A stretch of DNA of 7,484 bases from Deltaproteobacteria bacterium (lineage in GTDB: Bacteria > Desulfobacterota > Desulfarculia > Adiutricales > Adiutricaceae). Position 1 is the stretch's first letter. Each line of letters starts with the position of its first letter. The stretch is taken from contig JAIRNQ010000215.1 in NCBI GenBank assembly GCA_031257955.1, positions 1 through 7,484 on the forward strand, read 5' to 3'. Below the pieces are notes generated by a model. That model saw nothing but the letters and a program-made list of their open reading frames with translations, ran no database searches and was not told the origin of the DNA. Of this stretch, positions 1 through 5,679 are shown in pieces. Position numbers and translations under genes: made by a program.

Positions 1-2
1 AC

Positions 3-1340
3 GTCATCGCCGTGACCATGGCTTTAACGGTCTTGGGCGCCCCCCATATTTTCGGCTTACTGGAGATGTCCTACAACCTGGGTGCCATCGCCGTTTGGTT
101 TGGCTTGGCCCACGTGGCCTTGTTGGTTGTCTGCACGTTGTGCACGGCTAACTGGGTGCGCCGGGCTAACGTCGCGACCATGCCCGAGATGCTCAGTAGG
201 GTTTTCGGCCCCACGACCCGGTTATTGGTCGGCTGTGTCATGTCAGGTATGGTCTGGGCCATTCTAACCCTCGAGTCCCAGGGCGTTGGCATCGTTTTCT
301 CCACCATCACCGGTATGACCATTACCCAGGGGACCATCCTCGGCGGGACCTTGGGGGCCCTCTACGTTCTCTTGGCCGGCATGAAAGAAATCGCTTGGGT
401 TAATTTTATCAACTGCGCCATTATGTATGTTGGCTTAATTCTCGCTTTCATTCAGCTAAGCGTTGGCCTTCCCGGCGGCTGGGGCGAGGTTCAGGCCCAT
501 TATCTTTCCCAAGATCAAGCGGCCATGCTCTCGATATTTGGCACCAAGGAATTATTCCTTCTGTTCGCCATCCCCAACATCATCGCCACCGTGACTTGCC
601 AGTCGGTTTCCCAACAGCTCATTCAACCGGCCATATCGGTTAACGATCCCAAGGGATTTAGGAAAGCCTTGTGGCTGGCCGCTCCCCTCAATGGCATGTT
701 TGGCGTTTTTATCATCTGCATAGGCTTGGCCGCCAAAGCCAACCCGCAATTTAGCGAGCTTGGGCCCAAGATGGCCGGAACCACCATGCTTTTCGCCTCG
801 CTCCCGCCCTGGCTGGTGGCTTGGCTCTTCGCCGCTTTCTTAGGCGCCATTCTCAGCAGCTTGGCCGCCGCGGTTATGGCCCCGGCTACCATCTTCACCA
901 TGGATATCTACAAAAACCTATTCAAGGGCGGAAAGCTCGACGAAAAGGGCGAAGCCAAGGTAACCCGCATAACCATCGTTATCCTTTGCGCCATGGCCAT
1001 TAGCACGGCCCGTAACCTCCCCCCCATCGTCTCGGCCATGAGCTGGCTCTTCGCCTGGCTCTCGCCCGTGTTTGTGCTCCTGTTCATGGGTCTCTTCTGG
1101 AAAAGGTCCGAGCTGGCCGCGAACGTCACCTTGATAACCGCCTGGATCGCCAACTGCATATGGTCTTTTACCCCAATAGCCTCTGCCTTGGGCATGGGCG
1201 GCATCCATAACGTCTATCTGACCGTGGCTTTGAGCTTGGTCGTCTCAATCACCCTATTAACCGTCTGCGAATCTAAACCCGGGCTCTATCGGGGCAAGAG
1301 CGTAGCTCAGAGAATGGAGGCCAACCAAAATGCTGTTTAA
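3..1340 (+). CDS. Sodium:solute symporter (SSS family), 5' end missing
   Basis: Inner-membrane secondary transporter of the SSS/SLC5 family (PutP/PanF-like), expected to couple uptake of a small organic solute to sodium. The frame is open to the window edge. The visible protein already starts inside a membrane helix, and it has about 445 residues against a usual 480-500, so some 50 residues lie upstream; the GTG at 12 and ATG at 18 are probably internal codons. About ten to eleven hydrophobic helices are visible. The segment around 849-905 (AILSS...TMDIYK) aligns by eye with PutP transmembrane helix 8, and the Ser-Ser pair encoded at 855-860 falls where PutP has its sodium-binding Ser340-Thr341. 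The stretch SWLFAWLSPVFVLLFMGLFW near the C-terminus is typical of the family. The position beside a hydroxy-acid/keto-acid catabolic operon suggests it imports that substrate. The substrate itself cannot be told from sequence, and carnitine is only one option. Confidence 0.93.
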   Translation, partial: VIAVTMALTVLGAPHIFGLLEMSYNLGAIAVWFGLAHVALLVVCTLCTANWVRRANVATMPEMLSRVFGPTTRLLVGCVMSGMVWAILTLESQGVGIVFSTITGMTITQGTILGGTLGALYVLLAGMKEIAWVNFINCAIMYVGLILAFIQLSVGLPGGWGEVQAHYLSQDQAAMLSIFGTKELFLLFAIPNIIATVTCQSVSQQLIQPAISVNDPKGFRKALWLAAPLNGMFGVFIICIGLAAKANPQFSELGPKMAGTTMLFASLPPWLVAWLFAAFLGAILSSLAAAVMAPATIFTMDIYKNLFKGGKLDEKGEAKVTRITIVILCAMAISTARNLPPIVSAMSWLFAWLSPVFVLLFMGLFWKRSELAANVTLITAWIANCIWSFTPIASALGMGGIHNVYLTVALSLVVSITLLTVCESKPGLYRGKSVAQRMEANQNAV

Positions 1341-1428
1341 CATCTTCGCCCAGGCTATCGCCAGTATCGTCGTCATGGTCGTCGTCGGGGTAGGCCTGGA
1401 TTATCTCATCGGCAGCAAGTACGACTGA
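1330..1428 (+). CDS. 32-aa single-helix membrane peptide overlapping the symporter gene end
   Basis: A small ORF that starts with ATG inside the last codons of the symporter (11-bp overlap) and ends with TGA. A clear ribosome site, TGGAGG at 1315-1320, lies nine bases before the ATG, which supports real translation coupled to the symporter. The peptide begins MLFNIFAQAIAS and has one hydrophobic segment at about residues 7-23, rich in Val and Ile, followed by a short polar tail ending SKYD. It has no other domain. I do not recognise a named family. By position it may be a small subunit that binds or stabilises the symporter, but that is inference. It could also be a chance ORF, though the overlap, the ribosome site and the membrane-like composition argue against this. 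Confidence 0.6.
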   Translation: MLFNIFAQAIASIVVMVVVGVGLDYLIGSKYD

Positions 1429-1433
1429 GGCTC

Positions 1434-1491
1434 GCCTGAAGGCGCGCCCATTCAGGCCTTCCAAAATTGGCTAGACAATGGACTAGCCAAT
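1434..1491 (+). other. Two consecutive hairpins between the small ORFs
   Basis: The first has a 7-bp stem GCCTGAA/TTCAGGC (1434-1440 with 1451-1457) and a 10-base loop. The second has a perfect 9-bp stem ATTGGCTAG/CTAGCCAAT (1466-1474 with 1483-1491) and an 8-base loop. No run of T follows, so a simple intrinsic terminator is unlikely. They may act as mRNA processing or 3'-end protection elements that set the ratio of symporter to downstream small-protein message. Confidence 0.5.
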
Positions 1492-1523
1492 CAAGCAATT
1501 TGAACTTTCAAGGAGATAATAGT

Positions 1524-1646
1524 ATGGACAGTCTTGGTATTGAGCTGCCATGGATGCTGACGGTGGTCGGAGTCATGTTCGCCTACGGCGTAGTGTCCTT
1601 GATCGGCGTCTTCGTAAAGAAGAACGCCAAGAAAGACGGAGAATAA
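1524..1646 (+). CDS. Symporter small accessory-like protein, 40 aa
   Basis: A 40-residue ORF with an excellent ribosome site, AAGGAG at 1510-1515, eight bases before the ATG. The product starts MDSLGIELPW, has one hydrophobic helix at about residues 10-31 and ends in a basic tail (KKNAKKDGE), so the C-terminus should face the cytoplasm. As I recall, the LGI..PW start followed by a single helix and a charged tail is the pattern of very short proteins annotated as 'symporter small accessory protein' and encoded beside SSS transporters. Its place after the SSS gene fits that. The likely role is association with the symporter in the membrane, by context rather than proof. It stands apart from both neighbours, with hairpins on each side. 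Confidence 0.72.
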   Translation: MDSLGIELPWMLTVVGVMFAYGVVSLIGVFVKKNAKKDGE

Positions 1647-1656
1647 CCGTTCGCCC

Positions 1657-1692
1657 GTCCCCGGGCCAAATTGGCCCGGGGACTGGATTTTT
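1657..1692 (+). terminator. Intrinsic terminator or attenuator after the symporter cluster
   Basis: An 11-bp GC-rich perfect stem, GTCCCCGGGCC with GGCCCGGGGAC (1657-1667 with 1673-1683), has a 5-base loop and is followed after four bases by TTTTT (1688-1692). The dehydrogenase start codon is only 25 bases further on and no promoter is obvious between them. The element may therefore lower, rather than abolish, read-through from the transporter cluster into the enzyme operon. Confidence 0.72.
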
Positions 1693-1717
1693 CAAAGAAC
1701 CATTGTGGAGTTGGAGC

Positions 1718-2659
1718 GTGAGTTTGACAATCGCCATAATTGGCGCGGGTCTTATGGGTCGGGGCATAGCCCAGGTCTTTGCTTTGGCCGGTTACTCGGT
1801 CAATCTGTATGACGCCTTCCCGGAAGTGGCCACGGCCGCGCCGGAAAAAATAACCTCCGACTTGAGTTTGTCCGTCGGGTCTGGGCTCATAGAGCTTGGC
1901 CAGGCGGCGACCGCCCTGAAAGCCATTACTCCCCAAACCGAGCTGGGGTTGGCGGTTCGGGACTCAGAGTTGGTCATAGAATGCGCTCCGGAGAAGATGG
2001 AGCTCAAACAGGCCATATTTAAAGAACTTGACGAATTATGCCCACCGGAGGCGATCTTGGCCTCCAACACCTCGGTTATGAGCATCACCGAGATCGGTAG
2101 CCAGGCGGCCAATAAAATGCGGGTCATCGGGACCCATTTTTGGAACCCGCCCCATCTCATCCCCTTGGTTGAGGTGGTCCAAACCGAGATCACGGCCCCT
2201 TGGGCCATAGAGAAAACCATGGAGATCCTGCTCTCCGCTGGAAAAAAGCCCATACACGTCAAGAAAGACGTCCCGGGATTCGTGGCCAACCGTATGCAGC
2301 ACGCGCTTTGGCGGGAGGCCTTTCACATACTCGACGAGGGCATCGCCGACGCGGCGACCATTGACCAGGCCGTTCGCTATGGCTTTGGCCTTAGGCTGCC
2401 CCAGCTGGGGCCCATGGAGAACGCCGATCTGGTTGGTCTGGATCTGACCTTGAACATCCACGACTATATTCTCAAATTTTTAGCCAGCGGGTCCGAACCC
2501 TCGAAAACCCTCCGCCAGAAAGTCGCGGAGGGGCAGCTAGGCTTTAAAGGCAACGGCCAAGGTTTTCAAACTTGGTCGGAAGACGAAATGGCCAAGTCCC
2601 GCGAGAATTTGGCCAAATATTTACTTAACATAGCCGTAGCCAAGAAAAATCGACAGTGA
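1718..2659 (+). CDS. 3-hydroxyacyl-CoA dehydrogenase-family NAD-dependent oxidoreductase
   Basis: A 313-residue protein of the HADH / L-carnitine dehydrogenase family, cytoplasmic, expected to oxidise a 3-hydroxy acid or its CoA ester with NAD+. The N-terminal Rossmann motif is GAGLMGRGIAQ (residues 9-19), with Asp32 at the end of the second strand, the usual sign of NAD preference. Catalytic residues are present: Ser119 in SNTS, His140, Glu152 in PLVEVV and Asn191 in GFVANR. The His lies in HFWNPPHLIPLVEV, which differs from the HFFNP form of classical 3-hydroxybutyryl-CoA dehydrogenases and from the HPFNPVYLLPLVEV I recall for carnitine dehydrogenase. The GTG at 1718 is chosen because GGAG (1707-1710) sits seven bases upstream; TTG at 1724 with GGAG at 1713-1716 is nearly as good. 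The frame is open further upstream but that part is not protein-like. It begins the enzyme operon, seven bases before the BKACE gene. Substrate is uncertain. Confidence 0.88.
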   Translation: MSLTIAIIGAGLMGRGIAQVFALAGYSVNLYDAFPEVATAAPEKITSDLSLSVGSGLIELGQAATALKAITPQTELGLAVRDSELVIECAPEKMELKQAIFKELDELCPPEAILASNTSVMSITEIGSQAANKMRVIGTHFWNPPHLIPLVEVVQTEITAPWAIEKTMEILLSAGKKPIHVKKDVPGFVANRMQHALWREAFHILDEGIADAATIDQAVRYGFGLRLPQLGPMENADLVGLDLTLNIHDYILKFLASGSEPSKTLRQKVAEGQLGFKGNGQGFQTWSEDEMAKSRENLAKYLLNIAVAKKNRQ

Positions 2660-2666
2660 GCCATAA

Positions 2667-3503
2667 ATGTCCAAAGTCATAATAACCGTGGCCCCCACCG
2701 GGGCTTGGCCCAGCAAGAAAGATAACCCCGCCATACCCTTCACCCCCAAGGAGATCGCCGAAGATGTCCTGGCCTGCTGGAAGGCTGGGGCGGCCATGGC
2801 CCATCTACACATGCGCGACGATAACGGCCAGGGCACCATGTGTAAGGAAAAATTTAAAGAAACCGTGGCTTTAATACGTGAAAGTTGCGATATTATCATT
2901 AACCTTACTACCAGCGGGGACTTAAACGCCACCGACGAGACCCGCATGGAACACCTAACCGAGATCGTCCCGGAGGTGGCCTCTTACGACTGCGGGACCA
3001 TGAACTGGAGCCACAACAGCGTTTTTTACAATACCCCGCCGTTTTTGGAAAAGCTCGGCAACCACATGCGAGAGCTCGGGGTGAAGCCGGAAGTTGAGAT
3101 CTTTGACGCCGGCATGGTTTACAACTCCTTCCATTATCTTAAGCTTGGCGTTTTAAAGGCCCCAATCCATTACCAGTTTGTTCTCGGGGTCCCGGGGGGC
3201 ATGGACGCCACGGTAAAGAATTTAGTTTTTTTGCAAAGCCTGATTCCCCCAGACGCGACCTGGTCGGCTCTGGGCGTGGGCCGGGGTCACATTCCGATAA
3301 TGCTGACCGCCTTGGCCATGGGAGGCCATGTCCGCGTCGGCATGGAAGACAACGTGTATATCGACAAGGGGGTCCTGGCCAACGGCAACACCCAATTCGT
3401 TGAACGGGCGGCCCGCATTATCGGAGAGGTTAACAAAACCCCAGCCACTCCGGCTGAGGCCCGCGCCATTCTTGGCCTGGGCAAACCCGGGGGTGACAAA
3501 TGA
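2667..3503 (+). CDS. Beta-keto acid cleavage enzyme (BKACE, DUF849)
   Basis: A 278-residue zinc-dependent TIM-barrel enzyme of the BKACE family, whose founder is 3-keto-5-aminohexanoate cleavage enzyme (Kce). These enzymes react a beta-keto acid with acetyl-CoA to give acetoacetate and a new acyl-CoA. The zinc motif HLHMRD is present with His46 and His48, the same numbers as in Kce, and the third ligand is most likely Glu227 in HVRVGMEDN, with Arg223 and Asp228 beside it. Other conserved pieces are NLTTSG (79-84), PEVEIFD (141-147) and GVPGG (174-178). The N-terminal TGA motif continues with Trp14, where Kce, as I recall, has Glu14 that binds the substrate amino group. The substrate is therefore probably not the lysine-fermentation intermediate, and no lysine aminomutase genes are nearby. 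It starts seven bases after the dehydrogenase, with a weak ribosome site (GTGAG, 2656-2660), suggesting coupled translation. Confidence 0.92.
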   Translation: MSKVIITVAPTGAWPSKKDNPAIPFTPKEIAEDVLACWKAGAAMAHLHMRDDNGQGTMCKEKFKETVALIRESCDIIINLTTSGDLNATDETRMEHLTEIVPEVASYDCGTMNWSHNSVFYNTPPFLEKLGNHMRELGVKPEVEIFDAGMVYNSFHYLKLGVLKAPIHYQFVLGVPGGMDATVKNLVFLQSLIPPDATWSALGVGRGHIPIMLTALAMGGHVRVGMEDNVYIDKGVLANGNTQFVERAARIIGEVNKTPATPAEARAILGLGKPGGDK

Positions 3504-3631
3504 ATTCTTCGTTTGTCCCTTCCCCCGACCGGGCCGCTAAAGCCGGCCCCTATCTCGCCAACAATGTCAGAACCCTTCTCGCCGCCGCGCCCCTGGCGCC
3601 GCTGGCCGCTCACTCCGGAGGTTCCAAGTGA
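3500..3631 (+). CDS. Possible 43-aa ORF bridging BKACE and thiolase
   Basis: A small frame that exactly fills the gap between BKACE and thiolase. Its ATG (3500-3502) overlaps the BKACE stop as ATGA, and its TGA (3629-3631) overlaps the thiolase GTG as GTGA. A G-rich stretch (GGGGGTG, 3489-3495) precedes it by about four bases. The peptide starts MNSSFVPSPDRAAKAG and is Ala/Pro rich, with no clear helix, signal or known motif. I do not recognise a family. The double four-base overlap is the arrangement of translationally coupled operon genes and is unlikely in both places by chance. Composition alone does not prove a gene, however, and the frame may be a remnant or a non-coding spacer. Confidence 0.42.
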   Translation: MNSSFVPSPDRAAKAGPYLANNVRTLLAAAPLAPLAAHSGGSK

Positions 3632-4800
3632 AGCCCGTTATCGTTAGCGCCGTCCGCACGGCCATAGGATCTTTCAATGGCTCTCTGGCTACCGTCCCGG
3701 CGGTTGAGTTGGGCGCCCTGGTCATTAAGGAAGCCTTGAGCCGGGCGGGAATAGCTCCCACTTTGCCCGACGTGGTCATCATGGGCAACGTTTTGCAAGC
3801 GGGCTTGGGCCAAAACCCGGCCAGGCAAGCGGCCGTGAAGGCCGGCATTCCGGTGGACACCTCATCGTTTACCATCAACAAAGTTTGCGGATCGGGCCTA
3901 AAGGCCGTGGCCTTGGCCGCCCAGGCCATAAAGGCCGGGGACGCCGAATGCGTGGTGGCCGGCGGCATGGAAAACATGTCCCTGGCCCCCTATGTGCTGG
4001 AAAAGGCCAGAACGGGTTATCGCATGGGAGACGGCAAGCTCGTCGACGTCATGATTCGTGACGGCCTCTGGGACGCCTTTAACGACTACCACATGGGCGT
4101 TACCGCCGAAAACGTGGCCAGGCAATGCTCGCTTTCCCGAGAAGAGCAAGACGCCCACGCCCTGACCTCCCAGACCAGGGCCGCAGCCGCCATCGACTCG
4201 GGGGCCTTCAAGAAAGAAATCGTCCCGGTGGTCATTGCCGGCAAAAAAGGCCAGACCGTCTTCGAGGTGGACGAGTTTCCCAGAAAAGGCACCGACGCCG
4301 CGTCGTTAGCCAAATTGCGGCCGGCCTTTGAGAAAGAGGGCACGGTCACGGCCGGTAACGCCTCGGGCATTAACGACGGGGCGGCCGCCCTGGTGGTCAT
4401 GAGCGAGGCCAAGGCCAAAGAACTAAACATCAAGCCCCTGGCCACCATCGTCTCCTACGCTTCCGAAGGCGTGGATCATTCGGTCATGGGCCTGGGGCCC
4501 ATACCGGCCACCAAAAGCGCTCTGGCCAAAGCCGGCTGGACCGTGGCCGATTTGGATTTGATTGAGGCCAACGAGGCCTTCTCGGCCCAGTTTTTGGGCG
4601 TGGGCCGGGAGCTGGGACTGGATTCGGCCAAAGTCAACGTCAACGGCGGGGCTGTGGCCCTGGGCCACCCCATCGGTGCCAGCGGGGCCCGGATCTTGGT
4701 AACCCTTCTCCACGCCTTGGAAGCCAGAAATCTAAAAAAGGGCCTGGCTACCCTCTGTATCGGCGGTGGCATGGGCACCGCACTAATCGTGGAACGATAA
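3628..4800 (+). CDS. atoB: Acetyl-CoA acetyltransferase (thiolase)
   Basis: A 390-residue cytoplasmic thiolase of full family length. It splits acetoacetyl-CoA with CoA into two acetyl-CoA, or runs in reverse. The nucleophile Cys87 lies in NKVCGSGLKA; the other active-site residues are His347 in GHPIGASGAR and Cys377 in CIGGGMG, and the NEAF motif is present at about 315. MGLGPIPA and GGMENMS are also typical of the acetoacetyl-CoA (biosynthetic-type) class. The start is GTG at 3628, six bases after a strong ribosome site, GGAGG (3617-3621), and the product begins MKPVIVSAVRTAIG, the expected N-terminus. In this operon it would complete the pathway by turning acetoacetyl-CoA, made from BKACE-derived acetoacetate, into acetyl-CoA that can feed BKACE again. 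It is the last gene before a strong hairpin. Confidence 0.95.
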   Translation: MKPVIVSAVRTAIGSFNGSLATVPAVELGALVIKEALSRAGIAPTLPDVVIMGNVLQAGLGQNPARQAAVKAGIPVDTSSFTINKVCGSGLKAVALAAQAIKAGDAECVVAGGMENMSLAPYVLEKARTGYRMGDGKLVDVMIRDGLWDAFNDYHMGVTAENVARQCSLSREEQDAHALTSQTRAAAAIDSGAFKKEIVPVVIAGKKGQTVFEVDEFPRKGTDAASLAKLRPAFEKEGTVTAGNASGINDGAAALVVMSEAKAKELNIKPLATIVSYASEGVDHSVMGLGPIPATKSALAKAGWTVADLDLIEANEAFSAQFLGVGRELGLDSAKVNVNGGAVALGHPIGASGARILVTLLHALEARNLKKGLATLCIGGGMGTALIVER

Positions 4801-4821
4801 GGGCTTCAGCCCCCTCGCCCC

Positions 4822-4853
4822 GGTTTAGGCTGGCCCCTCGGCCAGCCTAAACC
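4822..4853 (+). terminator. 14-bp perfect hairpin ending the enzyme operon
   Basis: The arms GGTTTAGGCTGGCC (4822-4835) and GGCCAGCCTAAACC (4840-4853) pair perfectly around a 4-base loop (CCTC), 21 bases after the thiolase stop. The following bases (TGTCTTAGC) are not a proper T-run, so termination may be partial, or the hairpin may protect the 3' end of the upstream message. It separates the dehydrogenase-BKACE-thiolase operon from the CoA-transferase pair. Confidence 0.65.
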
Positions 4854-4860
4854 TGTCTTA

Positions 4861-4900
4861 GCAAAATTGTTTTATATAAATGAATATATAATCATAAACG
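4861..4900 (+). promoter_or_regulatory. Candidate promoter for the CoA-transferase genes
   Basis: An abrupt AT-rich island follows the hairpin and contains a consensus -10 box, TATAAT, at 4887-4892. The only -35-like hexamer, TTGTTT at 4867-4872, gives a 14-base spacer, which is too short for a good sigma-70 promoter. The start may therefore depend on an activator or use a different -35 contact. Transcription would begin near 4899, about 34 bases before the start codon. Confidence 0.45.
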
Positions 4901-4903
4901 TAA

Positions 4904-4928
4904 TTAAGACAAAGATGTCTTAAGGAGG
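4904..4928 (+). promoter_or_regulatory. 20-bp palindrome abutting the ribosome site of the CoA-transferase A gene
   Basis: Eight-base arms TTAAGACA (4904-4911) and TGTCTTAA (4916-4923) flank a 4-base centre. The right arm runs into the ribosome site AAGGAGG (4922-4928), which lies four bases before the ATG at 4933. A further TGTCTTA half-site occurs at 4854-4860. The layout suits a repressor operator just downstream of the -10 box, or an RNA hairpin that modulates translation. Confidence 0.5.
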
Positions 4929-4932
4929 ATCA

Positions 4933-5583
4933 ATGCCCGTATCCTTAATATCCGCGAAAGAGGCCGCCAACATGATACCCAATGGGGCCTCGGTCATGTT
5001 TGGTGGATTTATGAATTGCGGCGGCTCCAAAACCGTGGTTGACGCCTTAATCGAGGCCGGCAAAAAAGATCTGACCATGATTTGTAACGATACCGGTTTG
5101 CCCGGGGTTGGCGTGGCCAAGCTTATCGAAAACCGCAGGGTCAAACGGCTTAAGAGTACCCACGTGGGCCTTAACCCCGAAACCGGCCGGCAGATCAACG
5201 CCCAAGAGCTGGAATACGAATTGATACCCCAAGGCACTTTTGTGGAACGCATCCGGGCGGCCGGGGCCGGTTTGGGCGGCGTTTTAACCCCCAGCGGCGT
5301 GGGCACCATAGTGGCCGAAGGCAAGCAAGTCTTAACCATTGAAGGCCGGGAGTATCTTTTGGAGCTACCGTTAAGGGCCGATTTTGCCATCCTTAGAGGC
5401 AACACGGCGGACAAGGCCGGAAACATCCACTACCGCTTAGCCACCCGCAACTTTAACGTGGCCATGGCCACGGCCGCCAAAACGGTCATAGCCGAAGTCG
5501 AAAAGATCGTTGAGGTCGGGGAGCTCGAACCGGACATGGTCATGACTCCCGGCGTTTTCGTCGATTATCTGGTCCAGGCTTGA
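4933..5583 (+). CDS. atoD: Acetoacetate/butyrate-type CoA-transferase, subunit A
   Basis: A 216-residue alpha subunit of a family I CoA-transferase, cytoplasmic, forming an active complex with subunit B encoded just downstream. The enzyme exchanges CoA between acetoacetate and a short acyl-CoA. Diagnostic pieces are GGFMNCG near residue 24, the PGVGVAKL segment, and the stretch ELIPQGTFVERIRAAGAG followed by LGGVLTPSGVGT, close to what I recall of clostridial CtfA and E. coli AtoD. The protein ends TPGVFVDYLVQA, like CtfA, so it is complete. The ATG at 4933 is preceded by AAGGAGG (4922-4928). It seems to have its own promoter, separate from the thiolase operon. In the proposed pathway it lets acetoacetate released by BKACE receive CoA without ATP. 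Its last eight codons have been copied into the gap before subunit B. Confidence 0.94.
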   Translation: MPVSLISAKEAANMIPNGASVMFGGFMNCGGSKTVVDALIEAGKKDLTMICNDTGLPGVGVAKLIENRRVKRLKSTHVGLNPETGRQINAQELEYELIPQGTFVERIRAAGAGLGGVLTPSGVGTIVAEGKQVLTIEGREYLLELPLRADFAILRGNTADKAGNIHYRLATRNFNVAMATAAKTVIAEVEKIVEVGELEPDMVMTPGVFVDYLVQA

Positions 5584-5679
5584 GGTGAGAGATGAACCCT
5601 AAAGAAATTATAGCCCGCTTCGTCGATTGTCTGGTCTAGGCAGAGGTGAGAGATGAACCCTAAAGAAATTATAGCCCGC
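5557..5679 (+). repeat. Imperfect 62/61-bp tandem duplication at the subunit A/B junction
   Basis: Unit 1 is 5557-5618 and unit 2 is 5619-5679. Each holds the end of the subunit A frame, the ribosome site and the first nine codons of subunit B. The 37 bases from GAGGTGAGAG to GCCCGC (5582-5618 and 5643-5679) are identical. The subunit A tail part differs: A to G, C to T, and TT to a single A. The C-to-T change turns the Gln codon into a TAG stop. Confidence 0.95.
5592..5639 (+). CDS. 15-codon chimeric mini-ORF upstream of subunit B
   Basis: The duplication gives a second copy of the subunit B start (ATG 5592-5594) with an identical ribosome site (GAGGTGAGAG). It reads MNPKEIIARFVDCLV and then stops at TAG (5637-5639): nine residues of subunit B fused in frame to a mutated tail of subunit A. 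Ribosomes can initiate here as well as at the true start 61 bases later. It may act as a short leader that affects translation of subunit B, or simply be a by-product. It is not expected to give a functional protein. Confidence 0.4.
   Translation: MNPKEIIARFVDCLV

Noticed and set aside
1550..1717. N-terminal extension of the dehydrogenase from an ATG at 1550
   Set aside because: It runs through the 40-aa ORF and the terminator hairpin in another frame, gives an Arg-rich sequence unlike the family, and the NAD-binding motif is expected within the first ten residues after GTG 1718.
2667..3503. BKACE as part of a lysine fermentation cluster (kce)
   Set aside because: No aminomutase, 3,5-diaminohexanoate dehydrogenase or ammonia-lyase genes are in the window, and the TGAE motif is changed to TGAW.
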